From: Pseudomonadota bacterium
GTDB taxonomy: Bacteria; Pseudomonadota; Gammaproteobacteria; JAKBBU01
Assembly: GCA_021808365.1 (NCBI GenBank)
Contig: JAKBBU010000021.1
Span: 1 to 33,281 of the forward strand
Reading direction: 5' to 3'
DNA length: 33,281 nt
The notes under the pieces are model-generated. The model did not search any database, was not told the origin of the DNA, and saw only the letters and a program-made list of their open reading frames with translations. The translations under genes were made by a program, and so were the position numbers. Below, in pieces: positions 16,120-27,374 of this stretch (the first letter of the stretch is position 1; every line of letters begins with the position of its first letter).

Positions 16120-17024
16120 CACCTCGAAAAATTTTTGGGCTAGTTCTTGCAGTGATCCTTCTAGGGTTGGGTTATGCCAGTCTTTTTACTGTTGAGCAAG
16201 GCCATGAAGGTTTGCTGCTTTATCTTGGAAAAATTCAAACGAATAGTGACACGCAACAAGCCGTGATCAAATCACCAGGCTTGCATTTTAAATGGCCCTT
16301 GCTCAATGATGTCTTGATTTTTGATATTCGTTTGCAAACACTGGATATTCAATCGTCGCGCATCGTCACAGAAGAAAAGAAAGATGTGATCGTCGATTAC
16401 TACGTGAAATGGCGGATTACTGCTCCTGCACTTTATTATACGCGTACAGGCGGTGATCAATTACGCGCTGAAACTTTACTTGAACAACAGCTTAATGACA
16501 CGCTTCGTGCTGAATTTGGAAAACGTACGATTCAAGAGGTGGTGTCAGATGATCGTTCTGCTATTATGAATCGTTTGAAAATGCAGGCCGATATCAGTGC
16601 ACAGAAATTAGGGATCCAAGTGATCGATGTTCGCATCAAGCGGATTGATTTACCCCCTGAAGTGAGTTCAGCTGTTTATGAACGTATGCGTGCAGAACGC
16701 GAACGTGTCGCTACGGAGCACAGAGCGCAAGGTCGAGCGCAAGGCGAAGCTGTGCGTGCACAGGCCGACGCTAATGCAACGGTAACAGTGGCCACGGCAA
16801 AAGAACAAGCTGCGCAGATCCGTGCTCAAGCCAATGCGGTGGCGGGGCAAATCTATTCAGATGCGTATGGAAAAAATGCTGATTTTTACGCATTTTATCG
16901 TAGTTTATTGGCTTACCAAGAAACGTTTAATAGCAAGAGCGATATTTTAGTGCTTCGTCCAGACAGCCAATTTTTCACCTATTTTGATCATATGGGTGAT
17001 GCTAAAACTTCTGAGAATAAATAG
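16116..17024 (+). CDS. hflC: HflC, membrane regulator of FtsH protease
   Basis: The 302-residue partner of HflK has an N-terminal membrane anchor (about residues 6-26, IFGLVLAVILLGLGYASLF), then the band-7 domain starting VEQGHEGLLLYLG, and a long helical stretch with RAERERVATEHRAQGRAQGE typical of HflC. It overlaps hflK by four bases and ends 13 bases before purA. The order hflK-hflC-purA recalls E. coli, where hfq and hflX lie upstream; those are absent here and tsaB is in their place. Confidence 0.96.
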   Translation: MTPRKIFGLVLAVILLGLGYASLFTVEQGHEGLLLYLGKIQTNSDTQQAVIKSPGLHFKWPLLNDVLIFDIRLQTLDIQSSRIVTEEKKDVIVDYYVKWRITAPALYYTRTGGDQLRAETLLEQQLNDTLRAEFGKRTIQEVVSDDRSAIMNRLKMQADISAQKLGIQVIDVRIKRIDLPPEVSSAVYERMRAERERVATEHRAQGRAQGEAVRAQADANATVTVATAKEQAAQIRAQANAVAGQIYSDAYGKNADFYAFYRSLLAYQETFNSKSDILVLRPDSQFFTYFDHMGDAKTSENK

Positions 17025-17037
17025 AGAAAAATAATAA

Positions 17038-18327
<1,290 letters not shown>

Positions 18328-18331
18328 TTTA

Positions 18332-18395
18332 CAGGTACCAAGGAAGAGTGCACCAATACCACAACACGTATTGGTGCACTCTTCCTTGGTACCTG
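18332..18395. repeat. Perfect 28-bp inverted repeat with 8-base loop
   Basis: Bases 18332-18359 and 18368-18395 are exact reverse complements over 28 bases around an eight-base loop (18360-18367). It starts four bases after the purA stop. AT-rich sequence with T runs follows, so it can stop transcription, but the perfect length far exceeds a normal terminator stem. It also separates purA from gmhB. Confidence 0.85.
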
Positions 18396-18424
18396 CAAAT
18401 ATTTTTAAAAGGGATTTTTTTTCA

Positions 18425-18949
18425 ATGAAAAAACCTGCCTTATTTCTCGATCGAGATGGTGTCATTAATGTAGAGCACGGTTACGTTCACCGAAAAGAAG
18501 ATTTTGATTTTATCGATGGGATCTTTGAATTAGTAGCGCAGGCGAACAAGAAGGGTTATTGGGTCGTCGTTGTCACAAATCAAGCAGGAATTGGCCGAGG
18601 TTATTATACAGAAGCAGATTTTCATGCTCTGATGGATTGGGTGTGCGAACAATTTACTCTACGTGCAGGACGAATCGATGCGGTATATTTTTGCCCTGAT
18701 CATCCTGAGCACGGTATTGGTCAATATCGTAAAGAAAATGAGTGTCGCAAACCTGGATCAGGCATGTTTTTTCAAGCGGCTGCAGATTTGGATATTGATC
18801 TTCCTGGATCAATCATGGTCGGCGATAAAATCTCTGATATGGTTGCTGCGCGTGGCGCAGGTATAAAAAATTTGTTTTGTTTGGGTGCTGAGGGCGGAGG
18901 AGATAGTCGCAGAGTGGAGAGTCTTTTGGAGGTGTTGGGATCTTTATAA
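18425..18949 (+). CDS. gmhB: D-glycero-D-manno-heptose-1,7-bisphosphate 7-phosphatase
   Basis: GmhB removes the 7-phosphate from heptose bisphosphate, a step toward the ADP-heptose used in lipopolysaccharide core. It is a HAD phosphatase: LFLDRDGVIN at residues 6-15 with the nucleophile Asp and acid/base Asp, VVTNQAGIGRG, and VGDKISDM. The zinc loop reads CPDHPE then NECRKP; the E. coli protein has CDCRKP there, so one of the four usual zinc ligands is replaced by Asn. I chose the ATG at 18425 (174 residues) because the upstream in-frame start lies inside the inverted repeat. Confidence 0.92.
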   Translation: MKKPALFLDRDGVINVEHGYVHRKEDFDFIDGIFELVAQANKKGYWVVVVTNQAGIGRGYYTEADFHALMDWVCEQFTLRAGRIDAVYFCPDHPEHGIGQYRKENECRKPGSGMFFQAAADLDIDLPGSIMVGDKISDMVAARGAGIKNLFCLGAEGGGDSRRVESLLEVLGSL

Positions 18950-18989
18950 AAAAGTAAACAGAACCAAGTATTTTTTCCAAGCTCAAGGC

Positions 18990-19048
18990 GCATGACTTCC
19001 GAGCAGCGGAGTTTATAGGACATAAATGAGCAGCGGAGGAAGTCATGC
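18990..19048. repeat. Inverted repeat flanking two 11-base direct repeats
   Basis: GCATGACTTCC (18990-19000) and GGAAGTCATGC (19038-19048) are a perfect 11-bp inverted repeat. Just inside lie two direct copies of GAGCAGCGGAG (19001-19011 and 19028-19038), and TTTAT/ATAAA can pair at the centre. It sits between gmhB and tRNA-Leu and may end transcription from either side. Confidence 0.65.
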
Positions 19049-19081
19049 AACGCAGAGATTGGGAAAAAGACGAAGGTTATG

Positions 19082-19164
19082 TGCCGAGAAGAGGACTCGA
19101 ACCTCCACAGGGTTACCCCCACAGGTATCTGAAACCTGCGTGTCTACCATTCCACCACCTCGGC
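19082..19164 (-). tRNA. tRNA-Leu (anticodon CAG)
   Basis: The minus strand folds as a class II tRNA. The acceptor is GCCGAGG with TCTCGGC, the anticodon arm is CAGGT/ACCTG with loop TTCAGAT (anticodon CAG), there is a long variable arm, and the T arm is GAGG TTCGAGT CCTC. The discriminator A is followed by CAT, so CCA is not encoded, unlike tRNA-Ser in this window, and must be added by the nucleotidyltransferase. Confidence 0.95.
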
Positions 19165-19205
19165 AAAGGTTATGAACTTTAGAGTGGGTATATGAGAAAG
19201 TCAAT

Positions 19206-20102
19206 ATGAAAAAAACCGCATTTATTTTCCCAGGCCAAGGATCCCAATCCCTTGGGATGCTAAACGACATCAGTCTCAAACATGATCAGATCAAAAAAAC
19301 CTATGCACAAGCCTCAGACGCACTGGGTTATGATCTCTGGACCCTCGTCCAAGAAGGGCCGCAAGAGCGTTTGGATCAAACTGAATTTACACAACCTGCA
19401 CTGCTTGCAGCCAGCGTTGCCTTATGGCGCCTTTTTAAGCCTCAACACGTTGCTGTCATGGCAGGGCATAGTCTGGGCGAATATTCAGCCTTGGTGTGCG
19501 CTAACTCGCTTGATTTTTCAGATGCGATCAAACTAGTTGCGCTTCGTGGCCGTTTGATGCAGAAAGCGGTTCCAGCAGGCGAAGGTGCAATGGCAGCCTT
19601 GGTTGGTTTGGAAGATGGTATTGTTCGTACAGTCTGTGATGAAGCTTCGCAAGGTGAAGTACTTGTGCCTGCAAATTACAATGCTATTGGGCAGGTTGTT
19701 ATCGCAGGAACCCGATCCGCTGTGGAGCGAGGTGTGACACTGGCAAAGGAAAAAGGTGCAAAACTAGCAAAAATTTTGCCAGTGAGTGTGCCCTCTCACA
19801 GTCCTTTGATGCATGGGGCGGCTGAAATGTTGGAAGAGGCGCTTGAAAAAATCGATATTAAACCGCCTCAAATTCCTGTAATCCACAATGTGGATGTCGC
19901 AACCCATACGGATCCACAAGCGATTCGGGCCGCATTAGTTAGCCAATTGTATGCGCCTGTGCGCTGGGTTGAAACTGTTCAGAGGATGGTTGCCGAAGGG
20001 ATCAATCCTGTCATAGAATGTGGGCCTGGAAAAGTTTTAGCAGGGCTTTGTAAGCGTATTGATAAAAGCCTTGAAATTATTGATATAAAGGATGAATTAT
20101 GA
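19206..20102 (+). CDS. fabD: Malonyl-CoA:ACP transacylase
   Basis: FabD loads malonyl groups onto acyl carrier protein for fatty-acid synthesis. The 298-residue protein has FPGQGSQSLGM at the N-terminus, the nucleophile elbow GHSLGEYSAL with Ser89, and the catalytic-His segment VSVPSHSPLM. Near the C-terminus ECGPGKVLAGL is conserved. Its stop overlaps the fabG start by four bases. plsX and fabH, which often precede fabD, are not present; tRNA-Leu lies upstream on the other strand. Confidence 0.97.
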   Translation: MKKTAFIFPGQGSQSLGMLNDISLKHDQIKKTYAQASDALGYDLWTLVQEGPQERLDQTEFTQPALLAASVALWRLFKPQHVAVMAGHSLGEYSALVCANSLDFSDAIKLVALRGRLMQKAVPAGEGAMAALVGLEDGIVRTVCDEASQGEVLVPANYNAIGQVVIAGTRSAVERGVTLAKEKGAKLAKILPVSVPSHSPLMHGAAEMLEEALEKIDIKPPQIPVIHNVDVATHTDPQAIRAALVSQLYAPVRWVETVQRMVAEGINPVIECGPGKVLAGLCKRIDKSLEIIDIKDEL

Positions 20103-20842
20103 CCCTCACGAATGAAATTGCTCTCGTCACCGGCGCAAGCCGAGGTATTGGCCGTGCAATTGCACTTGAACTTGCGCGTCGCGGTGCGCGGGTTGTTGGA
20201 ACAGCAACAAGTGAACAAGGTGCGTTTTCGATTACTCAAGCTTTTGAAGATGAACGTTTGCCAGGGCGTGGTGTTGTTTTAGATGTTGCACGTCCTGAGT
20301 CCATTGAGATCGTTCTCACGGACCTTCGTGGCGCTGAAGGAGCGCCCAGCATTCTTGTCAATAATGCGGCGATCACCAAGGATAATATTTTTCTCCGGAT
20401 GAAGGACGAGGAATGGGATCAAATCATCCAAACTAATTTGACCTCTGTTTTTCAGATGACTAAAGCTTGTATTAAAGACATGATTAAGGCCAGAAAAGGT
20501 CGTATCATCAATATCAGTTCCGTGGTTGCCTCGACAGGCAATTTTGGTCAGGCAAACTATGTAGCTGCGAAAGCGGGTGTCATTGGCCTTTCAAAATCGG
20601 TTGCACAAGAAGTGGCTTCCCGCGGGATTACTGTGAATGTGATTGCACCAGGGTTTATTGAGACCGATATGACGGCCGCGATTAATGAAGAAATTCGTAC
20701 TCATTTGCTGGAGCGGATCCCGATGAAGCGGTCAGGGCGCCCAGAAGATATTGCCAAGGCCGTTTGTTTCTTAGCTTCCGATGAAGCTTCTTATATTACG
20801 GGCGCGACCCTGCATGTGAATGGCGGGATGTACATGGCATAG
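20099..20842 (+). CDS. fabG: 3-oxoacyl-ACP reductase
   Basis: FabG is the NADPH-dependent ketoreductase of the type II fatty-acid cycle. The 247-residue short-chain dehydrogenase has TGASRGIGRAIA (nucleotide loop), NNAAIT, the catalytic Ser in INISSVVAS, and YVAAKAG with the catalytic Tyr and Lys; it ends in LHVNGGMYMA, usual for FabG. It is translationally coupled to fabD (ATGA overlap). A 198-base gap with an inverted repeat and a new promoter separates it from acpP. Confidence 0.97.
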   Translation: MTLTNEIALVTGASRGIGRAIALELARRGARVVGTATSEQGAFSITQAFEDERLPGRGVVLDVARPESIEIVLTDLRGAEGAPSILVNNAAITKDNIFLRMKDEEWDQIIQTNLTSVFQMTKACIKDMIKARKGRIINISSVVASTGNFGQANYVAAKAGVIGLSKSVAQEVASRGITVNVIAPGFIETDMTAAINEEIRTHLLERIPMKRSGRPEDIAKAVCFLASDEASYITGATLHVNGGMYMA

Positions 20843-20847
20843 GGGAT

Positions 20848-20917
20848 GAGCTTTTGGCCCAATTGCCGTACACAGCTGAGTAGTAACGTTTTTTTGCTTG
20901 ATATAGGCCAAAAGCTC
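20848..20917. repeat. Inverted repeat between fabG and acpP
   Basis: GAGCTTTTGGCC (20848-20859) and GGCCAAAAGCTC (20906-20917) pair perfectly over 12 bases, with a further GGG/CCC outside a two-base bulge. The 46-base loop contains a run of seven T. It may end fabG transcription or be a mobile palindrome. Confidence 0.6.
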
Positions 20918-20954
20918 CCGTACAATCGTTGCGGTCGATAGGTTCTAGGGCCTA

Positions 20955-20984
20955 TTGTCGTGGTTTATCGAATTATGTGATAAT
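20955..20984 (+). promoter_or_regulatory. Sigma-70 promoter of acpP
   Basis: TTGTCG (20955-20960), 18 bases, then GATAAT (20979-20984) form a good promoter 56 bases before the acpP ATG. A separate strong promoter suits the high protein level expected for acyl carrier protein. GAGGATCC before the ATG supplies the ribosome site. Confidence 0.6.
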
Positions 20985-21040
20985 GCGCCGAGCTAGGGAT
21001 TCCTAGTTTAGGCTTTTTTTATATAGAAAGAGGATCCTTC

Positions 21041-21301
21041 ATGAGTAATGTAGCAGCACGTGTAAAAAAAATTGTTGTTGAGCAACTGGGTGTTGACGAA
21101 AAAGAAGCAACTGATGATGCTTCATTCGTGGATGATCTAGGCGCGGATTCTCTCGACACCGTTGAGCTGGTCATGGCCTTGGAAGAAGAGTTCGGTTGCG
21201 AAATTGCTGATGATCAAGCAGAAAAAATCGCAACCATTCAACAAGCTATCGATTATATCGAATCCCACATGGCTAAAGCGGGCGAAGGCGAAAAGCATTA
21301 A
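21041..21301 (+). CDS. acpP: Acyl carrier protein
   Basis: The 86-residue acidic helical protein carries growing acyl chains on a 4'-phosphopantetheine arm. The attachment site is Ser37 in [19 protein letters not shown], the canonical context. The C-terminus is slightly longer than in E. coli AcpP (77 residues), ending AKAGEGEKH. It has its own promoter and AGAGGA ribosome site, and fabF follows after 58 bases in which AAGGC-TTT-GCC can form a small hairpin. Confidence 0.98.
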   Translation: MSNVAARVKKIVVEQLGVDEKEATDDASFVDDLGADSLDTVELVMALEEEFGCEIADDQAEKIATIQQAIDYIESHMAKAGEGEKH

Positions 21302-21359
21302 AAAGTGTGAGTGAAGGCTTTGCCTTTGCGCAACATACAAACAAGAAGAGGTAGCAGTT

Positions 21360-22592
21360 TTGATTGGACGTCGTATTGTTGTAACCGGTATGGGCATGTT
21401 GTCGCCCTTGGCGAACAACGTCCCCGATACGTGGGCGGCCCTATGTGCGGGCAAAAGTGGTGTTCGAGCCATCAATAATTTTGATGCGAGCGCTTTTCCT
21501 TCACGGATCAGTGGAACGGTTCAAAATTTTGATCCACTCGAGTACATGCCTGCCAAAGAAGTTCGCAAGTCGGATTTATTTCTACAATATGGCGTTGCTG
21601 CTGCAAAACAAGCCGTTGTTGATTCGGGTATTGATCTTGAAAAGATTGATCGAAAACGTGTCGGCATTGCAATTGGCTCGGGTATCGGTGGTATTCCAGC
21701 GATCGAAAAGAGCCATTTGCAATATATCGAACACGGTCCTCGCCGGATTTCACCCTTCTTTATTCCGGCTGTCATCATCAACATGGTGTCCGGTTACTTG
21801 GCTATTGAATATGGTTTTAAAGGTCCAAATATCGCCATCGTTACGGCGTGTACCACGGGTACACACAATATTGGCGATGCAGCACGTATGATTGCTTATG
21901 GTGATGCAGACATGATGTTAGCCGGTGGGACTGAAATGGCCACCTCGATCATGGGTATCGGTGGATTTTCTGCTATGCGTGCCTTATCAACACGTAATGA
22001 TGATCCTTCCAAAGCGAGCCGTCCATGGGATCGTGATCGTGATGGTTTTGTCTTGGGCGACGGTGCAGGTATTGTTTTTCTTGAAGAATATGAGCATGCC
22101 TTGAAGCGCGGTGCGAGAATTTATGCTGAATTAGTGGGTTATGGGATGAGCTGTGATGCGCATCACATGACCGCACCGGATTTAGAAGGCCCCATGCTTG
22201 CCATGCAGAATGGTGTTAAAGATGCTCATTTAAATCTTGATCAAGTGGATTATATTAATGCGCACGGGACATCAACACCGTTGGGTGATCGCAATGAAGC
22301 ACTGTCTATCAAGGCAAGTTTTGGTGATCATGCCTATAAATTAGCGGTGAGCTCAACGAAGTCAATGACAGGACATTTATTGGGTGCTGCGGGTGCTGTT
22401 GAGGCTATTTTCTGTGTTCTTGCTATTCGTGATCAAATTGCACCACCTACGATTAATCTTGAGCATCCCGATGAAGATTGTGATCTTGATTTTGTTCCTA
22501 ATGTTGCTCGCCGAATGAAGATCGATGTTGCCTTGTCGAATTCATTTGGGTTTGGAGGAACTAACGGGAGTCTAGTATTTAAGAAAATTTAA
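21360..22592 (+). CDS. fabF: 3-oxoacyl-ACP synthase II
   Basis: FabF condenses malonyl-ACP with acyl-ACP and is the elongating enzyme of the pathway. The 410-residue protein shows the catalytic Cys164 in [10 protein letters not shown] and both catalytic His motifs, [11 protein letters not shown] and [23 protein letters not shown] closes the C-terminus. The start appears to be TTG at 21360, preceded by GAGG eight bases earlier; there is no ATG at the family N-terminus (the next Met falls after the conserved RRIVVTG). acpP-fabF-pabC order is as in E. coli. Confidence 0.96.
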   Translation: MIGRRIVVTGMGMLSPLANNVPDTWAALCAGKSGVRAINNFDASAFPSRISGTVQNFDPLEYMPAKEVRKSDLFLQYGVAAAKQAVVDSGIDLEKIDRKRVGIAIGSGIGGIPAIEKSHLQYIEHGPRRISPFFIPAVIINMVSGYLAIEYGFKGPNIAIVTACTTGTHNIGDAARMIAYGDADMMLAGGTEMATSIMGIGGFSAMRALSTRNDDPSKASRPWDRDRDGFVLGDGAGIVFLEEYEHALKRGARIYAELVGYGMSCDAHHMTAPDLEGPMLAMQNGVKDAHLNLDQVDYINAHGTSTPLGDRNEALSIKASFGDHAYKLAVSSTKSMTGHLLGAAGAVEAIFCVLAIRDQIAPPTINLEHPDEDCDLDFVPNVARRMKIDVALSNSFGFGGTNGSLVFKKI

Positions 22593-22614
22593 AAAGGAAA
22601 AATCCTTTTTTATT
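22591..22614 (+). terminator. Hairpin and T-run after fabF
   Basis: AAAAAGGA (22591-22598) and TCCTTTTT (22603-22610) pair perfectly, starting within the fabF stop codon, and the 3' arm runs into further T residues. The stem is AT-rich, so termination may be partial. It is nearly the same hairpin as that at 972-995. Confidence 0.5.
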
Positions 22615-22616
22615 TT

Positions 22617-22685
22617 CTGGATCCCGGGTATTAAGCGGTTCTAAAGCGAGAGTACTCGCTAAGAACCGCTAAATCCCGGGATGAC
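22617..22685. repeat. Palindromic hairpin element, covarying family (copy B)
   Basis: On the minus strand this reads GTCATCCCGGGATTTAG, then a 16-bp core stem closed by TACT, then the complementary arm. It is homologous to 6994-7057. It separates fabF from pabC, which are usually adjacent, so it either inserted into an operon or ends it. Confidence 0.8.
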
Positions 22686-22720
22686 GAGCTCATTTTTACT
22701 CGAGACAAACCTTGCCAAAA

Positions 22721-23551
22721 ATGAACGTTTGCTTGATTAACGGTCATTTCGAGACCCACATTTATGCGGGTGATCGTGGATTACACTACGGCGATGGCCT
22801 GTTTGAAACCCTGCGTATTGAACACGGTCAACTTCGCTATTTAGAGCTTCATTTGGCGCGGTTATTTCAAAGTTGCGAACGTCTTGCACTCCCTGCGCCT
22901 TCCGAAGCTTTATTACGTCACGAAATTAAATATTTTCTTGGCAAATTTCTTTGCCAAGATCATAAAAGCGCGGTTTTAAAAATTATAATTACGCGAGGTG
23001 TCGGCGAGCGCGGTTATGCCTCGCCACAACCGATGCAACCTAGCCGTATTTTGCTCCTTTATCCCTTCCAAGCAGCTCCGGCACATTACTATGAGCAGGG
23101 TATTCGGGCACACCTCTGTGAGCTGCGTTTAGCACACCAGCGGCGACTAGCAGGTATCAAACATTTAAATCGCCTTGAAAACGTCTTGGCGCGCCAGGAA
23201 TGGGATGATCCGGATATTCCCGAAGGACTTTTATTTGATCAGATGAATCATCTGATTTCAGGGGTCAAGAGCAATGTCTTCATCGTTAAAAAAGGGCTGT
23301 TAATTACCCCTGATCTTCATCAATGTGGCATTGAGGGTGTGACACGCCGATTGATCTTAGAATCTGAATTTGTTCAGCAAGAAGGTTGTATGATCAGAGC
23401 AATTTCACGCGCCGAATTGTTCGAGGCGGATGAAGTATTTGTTTGCAACAGCCTGATCGGTCTATGGCCTATTCGTCAAATTGGTGATGTTTGTTTTAAG
23501 GTAGGACCAGTGGCGAAGAGATTGATGGAATATTTATATATTTATCATTAA
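22721..23551 (+). CDS. pabC: Aminodeoxychorismate lyase (4-amino-4-deoxychorismate lyase)
   Basis: PabC releases pyruvate from aminodeoxychorismate to give p-aminobenzoate for folate synthesis. It is a fold-type IV PLP enzyme: INGHFETHIYAGDRGLHYGDGLFET at the N-terminus (two family blocks), the PLP-binding Lys147 in GIKHLNRLENVLA, and SNVFIVKKGLLITPDLHQCGIEGVTR. I chose ATG at 22721 (276 residues); a TTG three codons upstream is possible. The start lacks a strong ribosome site. D-amino-acid aminotransferases and IlvE share the fold, but position after fabF supports PabC. In E. coli mltG-tmk-holB follow; here gyrB follows. Confidence 0.9.
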   Translation: MNVCLINGHFETHIYAGDRGLHYGDGLFETLRIEHGQLRYLELHLARLFQSCERLALPAPSEALLRHEIKYFLGKFLCQDHKSAVLKIIITRGVGERGYASPQPMQPSRILLLYPFQAAPAHYYEQGIRAHLCELRLAHQRRLAGIKHLNRLENVLARQEWDDPDIPEGLLFDQMNHLISGVKSNVFIVKKGLLITPDLHQCGIEGVTRRLILESEFVQQEGCMIRAISRAELFEADEVFVCNSLIGLWPIRQIGDVCFKVGPVAKRLMEYLYIYH

Positions 23552-23554
23552 TCA

Positions 23555-23563
23555 TGCTACAAT
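23555..23563 (+). promoter_or_regulatory. Extended -10 of gyrB
   Basis: TGCTACAAT is an extended -10 element four bases after the pabC stop, about 60 bases before the gyrB start. No clear -35 is visible, as extended -10 promoters allow. CGGAG (23615-23619) is the ribosome site. Confidence 0.5.
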
Positions 23564-23594
23564 CAACGCTTAAAATCCTTGTTTTTTAGACTAA

Positions 23595-26060
<2,466 letters not shown>

Positions 26061-26089
26061 GTTGGGTTAGCGTACTCGCGTAACCCAAC
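26061..26089. repeat. GTTGGGTTA palindrome at the gyrB stop (copy C)
   Basis: GTTGGGTTAGCG and CGCGTAACCCAAC pair with one bulge around the loop TACT. It begins on the base after the gyrB stop and is followed by a T-rich run, so it probably ends gyrB transcription. The arms match the element at 29577-29606; the loop matches those at 6994 and 22617. Confidence 0.75.
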
Positions 26090-26115
26090 ATTCTACTCAT
26101 TTATTTTTGTTGCGC

Positions 26116-26562
26116 TCATTGATAAATATGATTACTCACCCGCTTAGCCAACATATCGCCCTGAAACTGAGTATAATCTTTTTCGATGCAAGCAGTGATG
26201 CAATCATGAATACGATCATTGCATGCTCCTCGCAACAAGCCCATAAAATGAGGGCTCGAGACCAAGATCAAATGTTCATAGCAATGCGATGTGCGTCCTG
26301 ATTCCAGCATTTGAGCCAATTCATGAGCAAAGCGGGTTTCCTCTACTTTCTTGGGTTCAACACAAGCCTCATACGAGGCAGAACCTGCATTATTGCCTTG
26401 GAAATGACCCGAGCGGTCGGAGTTGAGCTCACCTGCTTTTAGGCGGCTTGCGGGATGATCAAGGGTTTTAAGGAGTTCGAGGTGGCCACCGTTTACGCCC
26501 AGATGGGCCTCATAGAGCTGTGCTTGGCTGGCATTGGCAACAACTAACCATGTGTCTGACAT
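26116..26562 (-). CDS. Host attachment-family protein
   Basis: The 148-residue protein resembles the Pfam host-attachment family (proteins annotated as required for attachment to host cells, first described in plant-associated bacteria). Features are the N-terminal WLVVANASQAQLYE strand-helix, LDHPASRLKAGELNSDRSGHFQG, and the C-terminal half with HLILVSSPHFMGLLRG, which resembles release-factor/peptidyl-tRNA-hydrolase folds. It is soluble without a signal peptide, so direct adhesion is doubtful. I chose the ATG at 26562 because AGGAG lies six bases upstream; a longer frame is unsupported. It is divergent from tusB with a 66-base gap containing TATAATTATA, a -10 readable on both strands. Confidence 0.8.
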   Translation of the reverse strand: MSDTWLVVANASQAQLYEAHLGVNGGHLELLKTLDHPASRLKAGELNSDRSGHFQGNNAGSASYEACVEPKKVEETRFAHELAQMLESGRTSHCYEHLILVSSPHFMGLLRGACNDRIHDCITACIEKDYTQFQGDMLAKRVSNHIYQ

Positions 26563-26628
26563 AATATTCTCCTCGATTGGATCCACTTGTATAATTATAG
26601 ACCAGAAATGCCTTGTAGGAATCAAACC

Positions 26629-26916
26629 ATGCCCATTCTTCATACTGTTAATAAGTCACCTTTTCTGACCACCACCCTCGAAAGCTGTCTACGGCTCGCC
26701 CAGCCAGGTTCAACGATTCTTCTCATTGAGGACGGTGTCTACGCGCTTCTGAGCCCACTGCTTAACGAATATTCGAATCTATCGTTTTATGCCCTGGCTG
26801 CCGATGTGCAAGCTCGAGGGCTTTCCGATCGGCTTCCAGCTCACATTCAGCTTGTGGATGATCAAGGTTTTGTACAATTGACGGTAGAGCATGATCGTGT
26901 TGAGTCTTGGTCATGA
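26629..26916 (+). CDS. tusB: TusB/DsrH-family sulfur-relay protein
   Basis: TusB is one subunit of the TusBCD complex, which passes sulfur from TusA to TusE for 2-thiouridine in tRNA. This 95-residue protein has the family N-terminus MPILHTVNKSP, the STILLIEDGVYALL strand-helix and a C-terminal tail ending ESWS (TusB proteins typically end near a Trp). The ATG at 26629 matches the family start; a longer frame exists upstream but is unsupported. tusC and tusD, which normally lie directly upstream, are absent: a divergent gene occupies that place. Confidence 0.85.
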   Translation: MPILHTVNKSPFLTTTLESCLRLAQPGSTILLIEDGVYALLSPLLNEYSNLSFYALAADVQARGLSDRLPAHIQLVDDQGFVQLTVEHDRVESWS

Positions 26917-26957
26917 GTTACCACTCAGTACTTCAGCATTATGTTAGGTAAACAGTT

Positions 26958-27278
26958 ATGACGAATTCAGGCGAGATTCTTACGGAGAAGGGCTATCTGA
27001 AGCGGTTTTCAGACTGGAATTTAGAGATTGCTAAGATGCTTGCTGAGCGAGAAGGGCTGGTTTTAACAGAGCAACATCTTGAAATATTGCGAGTTTTAAG
27101 AGGATTTTATCAAAAATATCAACGAACACCCACAATGAGGGCGCTGTCTAAAGAAATTAGCCTTGTTTTAAATGCAGAAAAATCAAGCAGCCTCTATCTT
27201 TTCGAGCTTTTCCCCAACGGCCCCATCCAACAAGGCTGTAAAATCGCTGGACTACCAAGACCTGCGCATTGTTTATAA
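26958..27278 (+). CDS. tusE: TusE/DsrC-family sulfur carrier
   Basis: TusE accepts persulfide sulfur and hands it to MnmA for 2-thiouridine at U34. The 106-residue protein has GYLKRFSDWN, the helical LTEQHLEILRVLRGFYQKYQ, LYELFPNGPIQQGCKIAGLPRP and the C-terminal Cys. It carries both conserved cysteines: the penultimate one and a second 11 residues earlier (GCKIAGLPRPAHC). E. coli TusE has Thr at the inner position, while DsrC of sulfur oxidisers and reducers has Cys. No dsrAB or other sulfur-oxidation gene is present, so I keep the tRNA role. It follows tusB by 41 bases. Confidence 0.88.
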   Translation: MTNSGEILTEKGYLKRFSDWNLEIAKMLAEREGLVLTEQHLEILRVLRGFYQKYQRTPTMRALSKEISLVLNAEKSSSLYLFELFPNGPIQQGCKIAGLPRPAHCL

Positions 27279-27290
27279 TGTCATTCGGGG

Positions 27291-27341
27291 TTGGATCAGG
27301 GAGCCTTCGGGTTCTAATCCAAGCTACACTTTTTAATTTTT
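27291..27341 (+). terminator. Terminator after tusE with TTCG tetraloop
   Basis: TTGGAT (27291-27296) pairs with ATCCAA (27317-27322), and inside it GGAGCC pairs with GGTTCT (two G-U pairs) around the stable TTCG loop. Two T-runs follow (27330-27341). It starts 13 bases after the tusE stop. The 297-base stretch to 27575 also holds the remnant at 27375 and the direct repeat at 27472. Confidence 0.65.
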
Positions 27342-27374
27342 AAAAGTTCTTTATTTACAAAGTATTAAATTTAA

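Noticed and set aside
19043-19279. 78-residue minus-strand frame
   Set aside because: It overlaps tRNA-Leu and the start of fabD; a shadow frame.
26107-26301. 64-residue plus-strand frame after gyrB
   Set aside because: It is antisense to the host-attachment-family gene, which has a clear ribosome site and family motifs.
26958-27278. DsrC as part of dissimilatory sulfur oxidation
   Set aside because: No dsrAB, dsrEF, dsrMK or other sulfur-oxidation gene is present; tusB as neighbour favours tRNA thiolation despite the second cysteine.
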